The notes under the pieces are model-generated. The model had not been told where the DNA came from and did no database searches. It was given only the letters and a program-made list of their open reading frames with translations. Shown piece by piece: positions 47,037 to 55,631 of a DNA stretch of 64,000 nt; within the stretch, counting starts at the first letter, position 1, and each line of letters starts with the position of its first letter. A program made the position numbers and the translations under genes. Source of the stretch: Aliiglaciecola sp. CAU 1673 (lineage in GTDB: Bacteria; Pseudomonadota; Gammaproteobacteria; Enterobacterales; Alteromonadaceae); contig NZ_JARHUG010000001.1 in the NCBI RefSeq assembly GCF_029223185.1, positions 1-64,000 on the forward strand, read 5' to 3'.

Positions 47037-47761
47037 GCGTCTAACAAATCGCGAATATGTTTGACCATGGCCACGGCCTGTGGGTTATCGCCATGTACGC
47101 ATAGGCTGTCGGCCTCAAGCTTCAGCGCTTTGCCGCTGAGGGTGATCACCTTCCCTTCTTTAACCAGGGAGGTGACCTGCGCCAGGGTTTGCTCGGTATC
47201 TAACACCGCATCGGCTTGGTTGCGTGGTAGCAGACGGCCATCAGCCTGGTAGCGCCTGTCGGCGAAGGCCTCAAACAATAACTCAATGCCAAAGGGGCCG
47301 GCTTCCCGGCGGTATTGCTGTGCCTGGCTGTCGGCTTGCAACATCAGTTTTAATGACCGGGGGTAGCTGCGAATGGCCTCGTAAATAGTGCGCCGGGTTT
47401 CCAGGTTATTCATCATATCGTGGTACATGGCGCCATGGGGTTTGACATAGGTGATAGCTATTCCCTGCACTTTGGCCATGGCATCGAGTGCACCGATTTG
47501 GTAGTGCAGCAGATTAATCAACTCCTGCGAAGTGCAATGCAAGGTACGACGACCAAAGCCAATCAGATCCGGATAGGCGGGGTGAGCGCCTACTTCTACC
47601 TGATACTCGGCGGCCAGCTGCAAGGTGCGATGCATTACATCGGGATCGCCGGCATGAAAGCCGCAGGCGATATTGGCCTGGTGAATATGGGGCATCACTT
47701 CCTCATCCAGCCCCATTTTCCAGTTGCCGTAACTCTCGCCTAGATCGCAATTGAGCTTCAT
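47033..47761 (-). CDS. pxpA: 5-oxoprolinase subunit PxpA
   Basis: A 242-residue LamB/YcsF-family protein. I start at ATG 47761 (MKLNCDLGESYG), as in E. coli PxpA, with GAGGT 5 nt upstream; a GTG at 47776 is less likely. Motifs: DLGESYG, ANIACGFHAGDPDVMHRTL, VKPHGAMYHDM. First gene of pxpABC, which salvages the 5-oxoproline formed from glutamine and glutathione cycles. Confidence 0.95.
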   Translation of the reverse strand: MKLNCDLGESYGNWKMGLDEEVMPHIHQANIACGFHAGDPDVMHRTLQLAAEYQVEVGAHPAYPDLIGFGRRTLHCTSQELINLLHYQIGALDAMAKVQGIAITYVKPHGAMYHDMMNNLETRRTIYEAIRSYPRSLKLMLQADSQAQQYRREAGPFGIELLFEAFADRRYQADGRLLPRNQADAVLDTEQTLAQVTSLVKEGKVITLSGKALKLEADSLCVHGDNPQAVAMVKHIRDLLDA

Positions 47762-47799
47762 CTGTACCTCTGTCACGTGCTTTCTTCCAGCATAACAAA

Positions 47800-49629
47800 T
47801 TAGAGCGATGGCGGCAGGGTCACCGGTAACTGTCCCTGAGGCTTGGATTTGCCTGCCAGCGCCCGGGCAAGAGCATCAAAGGTCGGGCCTTGTATTTGCG
47901 GTGTCTTGCTGTTGCTCTGTAGTTCGTGGGTGTTATACGCATAGCTCGCCAATACCACGTCAGCCCGATGACCTAATTGGGCTATATCGTAAGGTGCGCG
48001 CAGGCTGACCAGAATGCTCTGCTTACCCTCTGATTGGGCTTGTAGCAGTAATCTGGGAAGCAAATGCCGGCGCTCTTCTTCATTGACCACAGCGCCGGAT
48101 AAGTCCCAATCCCAGGGGCCCCATTCGCTGCTGCTTTGTGCCGGGTTGATATTGGCTAACAGTAAGGCATCCGCCTTTTTAATCGCCGCGAAGGCTTTGC
48201 TTTCTTCAAAGCTACGAAGGCTGCTGCAACTGGTGGTAAGGGCAGGCATTTCCCGTGCAAGGGCCTGGGTGAGGGCCAGACATTTGCCCCAATCAGGTAG
48301 CACTAAATGCAGACTTTTCACCTTCTTCGCCAAGGCCGCGCTTTGGCCTTTAACCAGGGTCAGCGAGGCATCGGCCAATTGGGCTTCCAAGGTCTTCAGG
48401 GCTGGGTCGGTAAGTGCTGCATTTGCCTTGGCCAACGCCTGGCTCACCGGTGTACCCAGGTTATCTGAAAATGCCATGTTGGTTTTGGCTTCGCGAATAC
48501 GTTTGGCCGATGCACCGATGGCCCTGGCGTCCAGTTCGCCACTTTTAACCGCCGCTTCAAGGGCATCCAGGAGTATGGACAGGCGTGTCATCGCCTTGGG
48601 GCTATTGAGTAGTAGTGGCATCAGCGCGATATCGGCACCGGCCTTGAAGGTTTCAATAACGGCCTGCTCCGGCTCAAAAAAGTGGGCAACGCCTGCCATA
48701 TCCAGGGCATCGGTGACAATCAGGCCCTGGTAGCCTAATTCGTCGCGCAATAGATCGGTTAAAATGGCTTTGGACAAGGTGGCGGGTCGCAGCATGCTCT
48801 CACCACGCTTATTGACGATTTTACTGCTATCCAAGGCCGGATACTGGATATGGGCGGTCATCAGCATCTTTACTTCACCGGCGCTAATCAGGCGCTGGAA
48901 GGGCAAAAGATCGGCCCTTTCAATGGTGGCCTTGTCATGATCCACCCGGGGCAGGCCGGTATGGCTGTCTACTTCCGTATCACCATGGCCGGGGAAATGT
49001 TTGACCGCGCCCATGACTCCTTGTTGTTGCATCGCCTTTAGTTGGGCCAGACCCAATTCGGCGACCATCACCGGATCTGCCGAAAACGCGCGCACATTAA
49101 TCACCGGATTGTCCGGGTTGACGTTAACATCCAGCGTCGGCGCAAAATTCAGGTTAAAACCCAGGGCCTTTAACTGTTGGGCCAGAGCATGACCGGTTTG
49201 CTCTGCGAACTGCATACCGTGCCTGGCATAAGTGGCGCCTATGGCCATATTGCCGGAAAACGCCGGTGTTAGTTGTCTGGGGATGCGGGCGACCCGGCCG
49301 CCTTCCTGATCGATAGCCAAAAACAAGGGCACACCAGCCTTGGATTTGGCATTAGCCTGCTGCAAGGCTCGATTCAGGTTGATGATTTGCTCAAGGGACT
49401 GCAGGTTTTCGCCGAACAGGATCACGCCGCCAACCCCTTCTTTGGCCAGTAACTTAGCGGCCTCTTTTGGCAATTCAGTCATCGGCGTACGACAAGGTTT
49501 TTTACTGTCCTGACAAAAGTAACGAAAGTCGATGATTAATTTTTGCGCCAGATCCTGACGCAGGCTGTTGGCCTGGGCTGGGTTGGTGCACAGAGCAAGG
49601 ATAAAAAACAACAGGGTAGTGGCGCGCAT
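47800..49629 (-). CDS. nagZ: Exported beta-N-acetylhexosaminidase, GH3 family
   Basis: A 609-residue glycoside hydrolase with a signal peptide (residues 1-20). The bacterial NagZ signature KHFPGHGDTEVDSH is at 210-223 and the catalytic nucleophile Asp307 is in VTDALDM. Residues about 390-609 form a second alpha/beta domain, as in the two-domain secreted NagZ of Bacillus subtilis, unlike the single-domain cytosolic E. coli NagZ. It removes GlcNAc from muropeptide or disaccharide ends outside the cytoplasm. It is divergent from a transporter/kinase/MurQ/NamZ operon, so the five genes probably act together. Confidence 0.9.
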   Translation of the reverse strand: MRATTLLFFILALCTNPAQANSLRQDLAQKLIIDFRYFCQDSKKPCRTPMTELPKEAAKLLAKEGVGGVILFGENLQSLEQIINLNRALQQANAKSKAGVPLFLAIDQEGGRVARIPRQLTPAFSGNMAIGATYARHGMQFAEQTGHALAQQLKALGFNLNFAPTLDVNVNPDNPVINVRAFSADPVMVAELGLAQLKAMQQQGVMGAVKHFPGHGDTEVDSHTGLPRVDHDKATIERADLLPFQRLISAGEVKMLMTAHIQYPALDSSKIVNKRGESMLRPATLSKAILTDLLRDELGYQGLIVTDALDMAGVAHFFEPEQAVIETFKAGADIALMPLLLNSPKAMTRLSILLDALEAAVKSGELDARAIGASAKRIREAKTNMAFSDNLGTPVSQALAKANAALTDPALKTLEAQLADASLTLVKGQSAALAKKVKSLHLVLPDWGKCLALTQALAREMPALTTSCSSLRSFEESKAFAAIKKADALLLANINPAQSSSEWGPWDWDLSGAVVNEEERRHLLPRLLLQAQSEGKQSILVSLRAPYDIAQLGHRADVVLASYAYNTHELQSNSKTPQIQGPTFDALARALAGKSKPQGQLPVTLPPSL

Positions 49630-49722
49630 AGAGATTATTTATTGGTATAGGCGGGAAACCGACATTAGATAAGATAGTATGCCAGGAAGCTTGGCCATAC
49701 AACGCGGGACTGTAGTTAAAGC

Positions 49723-51288
49723 ATGGAGAGTCAATTTGCCTGGCTGGATTGGACGGTATTTGCCGCCTATGCCCTGTTGATGCTGGGTAGCGGCTGGTAC
49801 TTTAGTCGCCGCCAGGCGGCGTCCAGCCGGGAATATTTTCTGGCCGGTAACCAGATGCCGGTGTGGATGGTGGCCATTTCGGTGTTGGCTACCTCCCAAT
49901 CGGCGGCCACATTCTTGGGCGGTCCGGAGCAGGGCTATCGCAGCGATTTAAGCTATCTGGCCACCAATATCGGTGCCATGATTGCCGCACTGCTGGTGGC
50001 TTACTGGCTAATTCCCAAGTTTTATGCACTGCGGGTGACCACGGTGTATGAGTTGCTGGAGCAACGTTTTGGCGCCGGCGCCAAATCCCAGGCCAGTTTG
50101 CTCTATCTGTTTGGGCGGGTGTTTGCCAGCGGTGCGCGCCTGTTTATGGCTGCACTGGCGCTGGCCATGATCCTGTTTAACGATATTCACGCTTCCTCGG
50201 TACTCAGCGCCCTATTGGTACTGACTCTGGTTGGCCTGCTGTATTCGCTGGTGGGTGGCATTCGCTCGGTGATTTATTCCGATGTGATCCACTGCGCTCT
50301 ATATGTAGGCGCGGCGCTATTGGTGCTGGGCTATCTGTTTATGCAAATGCCGCTGGAATGGTCGCAGATGCTATCGGCTTTGGAACATCCGCTGGACAGG
50401 GAATTATCCAAATTTACCCTGATCGATACGCGGCTGGATTTTGGTCCCGGTGGGGTGTTTAGCCTGTGGTCGGCGCTGACCGGTTTTGTGCTATTGAATA
50501 TCGCCGCCTTTGGGTTAGATCAGGATATGACCCAGCGCATGCTCAGTTGCAAAGATGCCAGGCAAGGTGCCAAGGCACTACTGTGGTCAGTGGTATGGGT
50601 GATCCCGGTGATGTTGGTGTTTATCCTGATTGGCTTGTTGCTGTATCTCTTTTACCAGCGTCCGGATTTAATGGGCAGCGCCAGCGGCCTTGAAACACCC
50701 AGCTTCGAGGGCGAGCCGATTGGCGTGTTTATGTACTATGTGCTTAATGAGTTGCCCGCGGGCCTTAAAGGCTTGGTGGCGGTGGGGGTCATCGCGGCGG
50801 CCTTATCTACTCTCAATTCCGGGTTGAATGCCATGTCATCGGTGTTGGTAGAGGATTTGTACCGGCCCTGGCGGGCGCGCCGCGGGGCTTTGCCGGAAAA
50901 ACACTATGTGCGCGCCGGACAATGGGGCATGGTAATAGCCGCCTTAGCGCTTTGCGCCATGGCGGCATTGTGTTTTTATTGGCAGCGCTACTCAGATATG
51001 CCGCTGTTGGCCTTTGCCTTAAGTGTGATGGTGTTTTCCTACAGCGGCCTGCTGGGCGTATACTTCACCGCTTTGTTTACCCATCGCGGCAGTCCGGCAT
51101 CTGTGGCGGCGGCATTGGCCACAGGATTTTTGTTTACCCTGGCTATGCAGCCCTATTTGATGGCGTGGTATTTACCCGCGCAATGGCAATTTGAATTGGG
51201 TTTTAGTTGGCAACTTTGCCTGGGGGCATTGGTCGCCACAATGGTGTGTCTGATGGGGAAAAGCCCCCAATCCGAGAGACGTATTTGA
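49723..51288 (+). CDS. Sodium:solute symporter, probable amino-sugar importer
   Basis: A 521-residue SSS-family protein with about 13 transmembrane helices. Family signatures: SSREYFLAGNQMPVWMVAIS, LATSQSAATFLGGPEQGY, and VGLLYSLVGGIRSVIYSDVIH. It heads the operon with a sugar kinase, MurQ and NamZ, so its substrate is probably N-acetylmuramic acid or GlcNAc released outside; this is context inference. No PTS component is present. The promoter is in the 93-bp gap to the divergent nagZ. Confidence 0.92.
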   Translation: MESQFAWLDWTVFAAYALLMLGSGWYFSRRQAASSREYFLAGNQMPVWMVAISVLATSQSAATFLGGPEQGYRSDLSYLATNIGAMIAALLVAYWLIPKFYALRVTTVYELLEQRFGAGAKSQASLLYLFGRVFASGARLFMAALALAMILFNDIHASSVLSALLVLTLVGLLYSLVGGIRSVIYSDVIHCALYVGAALLVLGYLFMQMPLEWSQMLSALEHPLDRELSKFTLIDTRLDFGPGGVFSLWSALTGFVLLNIAAFGLDQDMTQRMLSCKDARQGAKALLWSVVWVIPVMLVFILIGLLLYLFYQRPDLMGSASGLETPSFEGEPIGVFMYYVLNELPAGLKGLVAVGVIAAALSTLNSGLNAMSSVLVEDLYRPWRARRGALPEKHYVRAGQWGMVIAALALCAMAALCFYWQRYSDMPLLAFALSVMVFSYSGLLGVYFTALFTHRGSPASVAAALATGFLFTLAMQPYLMAWYLPAQWQFELGFSWQLCLGALVATMVCLMGKSPQSERRI

Positions 51289-52160
51289 TGAGTTGGCAAT
51301 ATTTTTTAGGTATTGACGGTGGCGCCAGTAAAACGGTAGGGCGTCTGCATTGTGTTCAAAGCGGTGAACGGTTTGAAGGCCGCGCCGAGCCGTCCTCCCT
51401 GACCCTGGGAGTAGAAAAAGCGGTAGCAGAGATAGTCAAGCTGGCGCAAGACCTGTGCAAGCAAGCCCATTGCAGCACTCAGGATATTTATTTGGTATGT
51501 GGTTTGGCCGGTGCCGGTGAAGCGGCGCTAAATCAACAGGCAACAAAAGCGTTGTCGGCCTATTTCGGCGAGGTGGAAGTGCTGACCGATGCCAAAACCT
51601 CGGCCTATGGCGCCAATCTGGGCGAGCCAGTGGCAGTGGTAGCGCTGGGCACCGGCTCGGTGGCCATGACATTGGACAAGCAAGGCCGGGAGAGACAGAT
51701 TGGCGGCTGGGGATTATTGGTAGGCGATGAAGGTGGCGGTGCTCGTCTGGGGGTCAATGCCGTCAGTGCCTTGCTTTGGGAATTGGATATCCATGCAAAG
51801 CCTGTGACCGACACTGGCCGCTATTTGCAATCCCAACTGGGACAGGATGCTGATGCCATTTTGGGTTGGTTACGCAGGGCAACACCGACTTCCTACGCGG
51901 CGCTGGTGCCTGCCATCCTCGAAAAAATGGAGTGGTGTCCTTTGGCGCAAAGCCTGTTTCAGCAGCATATGCAGGCGGTGGTGCGTTTAATCAAAGCCAC
52001 CGGCGACAACTTGCCCGTGGTGCTAACCGGGGGACTTGCCGATATCAGCCTAAAGCACCTTAATGAGCCCCTGAAATCCCGTGTGATTACTGCTCGTGGT
52101 ACCTCGCTGGATGGTGCTTGTCTGTTGGCCGAGCGTGCTATTGCCTTAGCGGAGGCCTGA
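51288..52160 (+). CDS. BadF/BadG-type sugar kinase (MurNAc/GlcNAc kinase-like)
   Basis: A 290-residue ASKHA kinase. The start at 51288 is set by TGATG overlap with the transporter stop. The first phosphate loop is [15 protein letters not shown], and the second phosphate site [10 protein letters not shown] and [17 protein letters not shown] are typical of N-acetylglucosamine kinases and of MurK, which phosphorylates N-acetylmuramic acid at C6 in bacteria lacking a PTS. Placed directly before murQ, whose substrate is MurNAc-6-phosphate, so a MurNAc kinase role fits best. Confidence 0.88.
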   Translation: MSWQYFLGIDGGASKTVGRLHCVQSGERFEGRAEPSSLTLGVEKAVAEIVKLAQDLCKQAHCSTQDIYLVCGLAGAGEAALNQQATKALSAYFGEVEVLTDAKTSAYGANLGEPVAVVALGTGSVAMTLDKQGRERQIGGWGLLVGDEGGGARLGVNAVSALLWELDIHAKPVTDTGRYLQSQLGQDADAILGWLRRATPTSYAALVPAILEKMEWCPLAQSLFQQHMQAVVRLIKATGDNLPVVLTGGLADISLKHLNEPLKSRVITARGTSLDGACLLAERAIALAEA

Positions 52161-52161
52161 A

Positions 52162-53082
52162 ATGTCCAATAATCTGCTGACTGAGCTTGCATCCCTGCAA
52201 TCGGAGGGGCGCAACTCCCGCACCATGGATTTGGATCTGTTGCCCACGTCGCAAATGCTGGAGCGTATCAACGAGCAGGACCAAAGCGTGGCGCTGGCCG
52301 TGCAGGCGGTGCTGCCGCAAATCGCCCAGGCAGTGGATTGGATTGCTGATGCTTTTGCATCAGGCGGGCGGCTGATTTATCAGGGGGCCGGGACCAGCGG
52401 CCGTCTTGGAGTGCTGGATGCTGTGGAGTGCCCACCTACCTTCGGCGTGTCGCCGGAATTGGTCGTGGGACTGCTTGCCGGTGGCGAAAAAGCCATGTTT
52501 AAGGCGGTAGAAGGGGCCGAAGATAATCAGGAGTTGGGCAAGCAGGACCTACAGGCCATTAGTGTAAGCCCAAAAGATGTGCTGGTGGGTATTGCCGCCA
52601 GCGGCCGCACCCCTTATGTGCTGGGCGGCCTGGCTTATGCCAGGGAACTGGGGGTTAAAACCGTTGGACTGTCCTGTAATCCCGGCTCTAAGGTTGCACA
52701 GGCGGCAGAACTGGCTATTTCCGTAGCGGTGGGGCCTGAGGCCCTGACCGGCTCCACCAGAATGAAGTCAGGTACTGCACAGAAAATGGTGCTGAATATG
52801 CTTTCCACCGGCGCCATGATCCGAAGCGGCAAAAGCTATGAAAATCTGATGGTGGATGTGGCTGCCACCAATGAAAAGCTTAAGGCCAGAGCGGTTCGAA
52901 TTGTGATGCAGGCCACGGCCTGTAATGAACAATCGGCCAGGAAGGCGCTGGAACAGGCTGAAAATCAAGCCAAGCTAGCCATCTTGTTGGTGTTAACCAA
53001 CTTAGACAGAGAAGCGGGTAAGGCTTTGCTGGCCAAGCATCAGGGCTTTTTACGCAAAGCGGTGCAAGCATGGCGAGGTTAA
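52162..53082 (+). CDS. murQ: N-acetylmuramic acid 6-phosphate etherase
   Basis: A 306-residue lyase that splits MurNAc-6-phosphate to GlcNAc-6-phosphate and D-lactate. The family signature [23 protein letters not shown] (read in two parts) and [19 protein letters not shown] are present with a SIS fold. GGAGG lies 6 nt before the ATG. The D-lactate released could feed the D-lactate dehydrogenase-like enzyme at 55.6 kb. Overlaps namZ. Confidence 0.97.
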   Translation: MSNNLLTELASLQSEGRNSRTMDLDLLPTSQMLERINEQDQSVALAVQAVLPQIAQAVDWIADAFASGGRLIYQGAGTSGRLGVLDAVECPPTFGVSPELVVGLLAGGEKAMFKAVEGAEDNQELGKQDLQAISVSPKDVLVGIAASGRTPYVLGGLAYARELGVKTVGLSCNPGSKVAQAAELAISVAVGPEALTGSTRMKSGTAQKMVLNMLSTGAMIRSGKSYENLMVDVAATNEKLKARAVRIVMQATACNEQSARKALEQAENQAKLAILLVLTNLDREAGKALLAKHQGFLRKAVQAWRG

Positions 53083-54260
53083 TGCCAACAGTATTTCTTC
53101 TGATATTCTGCGGGTTCTTGTTTGGTTTGCCTGCTTTGGCTGGCTGTTCGGCCGATTCGACACCCGTTTTCAGGCTCGGTGCTGAACAAAGCGAGCGCTA
53201 TTTGCCGCAGCTTAAAGACAAACGCATCGGTCTGATTGTTAATCAGACCGCCAGGGTGGGTGAGCAGCATCTGCTGGATTTTCTGTTAGAAAGTGGCGTT
53301 AAGGTGGCCAGGGTCTTTGCTCCGGAGCATGGCTTTCGTGGCGAAGCCGATGCCGGTGCCAGCATTGACGGCGGTGTGGACTCCCGCACCGGTACGCCTA
53401 TTTACTCCATCTATGGTGAGCGCAAACAGCCAGCGCCCGACGCCTTAAACGACTTGGATATCCTGGTTTTCGATATTCAGGATGTGGGCGTACGCTATTA
53501 CACCTACATCAGCTCCATGCATCTGATGATGGAAGCGGCCGCTGATGCCGGCTTACCCTTTATGGTGCTGGACAGGCCCAATCCGAATGGCGCTTATGTG
53601 GATGGCCCTGTGCTTGAACCTGCTTTTCGTTCCTTTGTGGGGATGCATGAGATTCCGCTGCTGCACGGTATGACGGTGGGAGAGTTGGCGCAAATGATAG
53701 TCGGTGAGGGCTGGCTGAAAAGTGAAAAGCCCCTCTCTCTTAGCGTTATTCCCATGCAGGGCTATCAGCGAGAGATGTCCTATGACTTGCCCATCAAACC
53801 CAGTCCGAATTTGCCCAATGCCCAGGCGGTAGCCCTTTATCCTTCGCTGGGCTTTTTCGAAGCCACCCCTATCAGCATTGGTCGGGGTACTGACTTTCCG
53901 TTCCAGGTCATAGGCCACGATACAATCCAGCCACCAGGGGCCGTTTTCAGCTTTACCCCTGTCTCCAAACCCGGCGCCAGTAAACCCAAACTACAAGATA
54001 CGCCGCTGTTAGGGGAGGATTTACGTCAATATCCGGCAAATGGCTTGGACTTAAGCCATCTTTTGCGTTGGTATCAGGTCTTTGCCAAAAAGGGCGAAGC
54101 CTTTTTCGACGCCCCCGCCTTTATGGATAAGCTGGCCGGCACCGATAAATTGCGCCTGGCCATCGAAGCCGGTCAAAGCGAAGCCGAAATCCGTGCCAGC
54201 TGGCAGCCAAAACTAGACGGCTTTAATGTAAAACGCCAAGCTTATCTGCTTTATCCTTGA
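53070..54260 (+). CDS. namZ: NamZ-like exo-N-acetylmuramidase (DUF1343, GH171), lipoprotein
   Basis: A 396-residue exported protein. The N-terminal signal has a lipobox LAGC (Cys26), so it is probably a lipoprotein. An ATG at 53082 overlapping the murQ stop is an alternative start. DUF1343 signatures: [47 protein letters not shown] and [13 protein letters not shown]. Characterised members (NamZ of B. subtilis) remove MurNAc from the non-reducing end of peptidoglycan glycans. It ends the salvage operon. Confidence 0.92.
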   Translation: MARLMPTVFLLIFCGFLFGLPALAGCSADSTPVFRLGAEQSERYLPQLKDKRIGLIVNQTARVGEQHLLDFLLESGVKVARVFAPEHGFRGEADAGASIDGGVDSRTGTPIYSIYGERKQPAPDALNDLDILVFDIQDVGVRYYTYISSMHLMMEAAADAGLPFMVLDRPNPNGAYVDGPVLEPAFRSFVGMHEIPLLHGMTVGELAQMIVGEGWLKSEKPLSLSVIPMQGYQREMSYDLPIKPSPNLPNAQAVALYPSLGFFEATPISIGRGTDFPFQVIGHDTIQPPGAVFSFTPVSKPGASKPKLQDTPLLGEDLRQYPANGLDLSHLLRWYQVFAKKGEAFFDAPAFMDKLAGTDKLRLAIEAGQSEAEIRASWQPKLDGFNVKRQAYLLYP

Positions 54261-54427
54261 CCACCCTATTTCTGGCGGCAAGTGGAATTAGTGCTCATGA
54301 GGATTCCTTTTATACACCATGAATGCCAGTCAGATACGAACTAGCCTTATCCTCATTGCCGTGTTGATAGGATGAAAATAAGGCATACCATTAACCTTTC
54401 TGACGATGGCAGTCAGATTATTAGTTT
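54261..54427. other. Left edge of AT-rich island
   Basis: About 167 bp after namZ in which base composition shifts clearly to AT. It holds no recognisable gene. GCCAGTCAGAT-like and GGCAGTCAGAT-like stretches occur near 54325 and 54410 but do not form clear boundary repeats. Confidence 0.4.
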
Positions 54428-54631
54428 TTAATCAGATTTTTTTGGCAGGCCTAAGTAAATCAATGCAAAAATAACATTTGCAAAAGGTATTAAGCCAAGG
54501 ATTATCGCTGTTCTTGCTGAGTAATTTTTCGATTTAGCCATCACAACGTTAATTAATATGCAAGCTATTGAATAAATAAATACGGATATCCAAAGGGGAG
54601 AGATGGTTCCGTCATGTAACATATCTAGCAT
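54428..54631 (-). CDS. Small two-helix membrane protein of unknown function
   Basis: A 67-residue protein with two hydrophobic segments (residues about 12-32 and 44-62) and a short basic loop between (KSKNYSART). The base composition is AT-rich, unlike the flanking genes. It starts 12 bp from the stop of the next gene upstream on the same strand, so the two are likely one operon. No family recognised. Confidence 0.6.
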   Translation of the reverse strand: MLDMLHDGTISPLWISVFIYSIACILINVVMAKSKNYSARTAIILGLIPFANVIFALIYLGLPKKSD

Positions 54632-54642
54632 GATTATCCTTC

Positions 54643-55440
54643 TTAATGCTCTAAAATAACGACATAGTATGTTCTGGCGCCGGCGCCAACACTTACATTG
54701 ACAACCCTAACCCCATACATAGAAGCCCTATTTATATAGTCATTCATTGAATCAACAGAATTAAAGGTATATTCACCAGAGAAGGATTCTCCAGCATCGG
54801 AAATCATATTGCCGTCAACATCACTTGAACTGTTTTCTTTATAATCGAGTCGCAGCTTAGCCTGGTTTGCATGTGGTGCAGTCATTATTAATGTGCTGCC
54901 ATCTTCAAATTCGAAAATATACTCTAAGCCATTGATGGGATTGTAAAAATGTCCAGCAAGTACAACCCCGAGTGTGGAAAGCCAATAACTCACCGGATGA
55001 TTGTCATGAAACCAGTCATCTAGTCTTTCTCTATTGCTTGTATTTCTTGCAATATCCCATGCACTAGTAAATCCACTTTCGCCCGGTACAAAGACCTTCT
55101 TAAGCGCAAAGACTTCGTTTCTGGAAGCATCGTCTACTTTAGCTTGGAGATCGCTCGGGACAGAGACTGGTGAAGAAGTGGAAACAACATCAATTTCACC
55201 GTTATTATTTAAACTATACTGAACCGATATTCTCCATCCTGATATTTGAGCTGTCTTAAAATTTGCAACGAATATATCATCAGTGTACCCATTGCTTGTT
55301 ACATTTCCTTCGGCTGCACTTCTGGCCACTGAATGCATTTGAAACTGATTGATGCAAGTGTTGCAAGTTAAATATTGTTCGGCGCTTGCTTTAATAGAAA
55401 GAGCTAGAGTTGTAATAAAGACTAAAACCAGAAATCTCAT
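54643..55440 (-). CDS. Exported protein of unknown function in AT-rich island
   Basis: A 265-residue protein with a signal peptide (cleavage near SIKASAEQ, residue 20). After the signal there is a CNTC pair (Cys26, Cys29), and later an aromatic beta-rich part with DGSTLIMTAPHANQ and YKENSSSDVDGNM. There are no catalytic motifs I recognise. Codon use is AT-rich relative to all neighbours, which suggests recent acquisition. Possibly secreted by type II secretion or held by another surface system, but nothing shows this. Confidence 0.65.
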   Translation of the reverse strand: MRFLVLVFITTLALSIKASAEQYLTCNTCINQFQMHSVARSAAEGNVTSNGYTDDIFVANFKTAQISGWRISVQYSLNNNGEIDVVSTSSPVSVPSDLQAKVDDASRNEVFALKKVFVPGESGFTSAWDIARNTSNRERLDDWFHDNHPVSYWLSTLGVVLAGHFYNPINGLEYIFEFEDGSTLIMTAPHANQAKLRLDYKENSSSDVDGNMISDAGESFSGEYTFNSVDSMNDYINRASMYGVRVVNVSVGAGARTYYVVILEH

Positions 55441-55631
55441 CTATCTTCCGTTGATCTTGACTTTTTAAACCTAATCTACATTTATCCATTTCACTGGTAA
55501 TATATCTTGCAAAAAAAAGTTGTCAACTTGCTTTTCGGTGCAAGCTATATTACTGCCGTAATTGTGACCCTTCTTGCCGCCTCTTCATATTGCTATTAAC
55601 CTAGTTCGAAGGTATTCACTCGGCTTACCCC

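Noticed and set aside
54325-54415. Direct repeats as attachment sites of the AT-rich island
   Set aside because: The similar 10-11 bp stretches are both on the left side and do not flank the island.
55520-55551. Sigma-70 promoter before the D-lactate dehydrogenase-like gene
   Set aside because: TTGTCA and TATATT are 20 bp apart, too far for a standard promoter.
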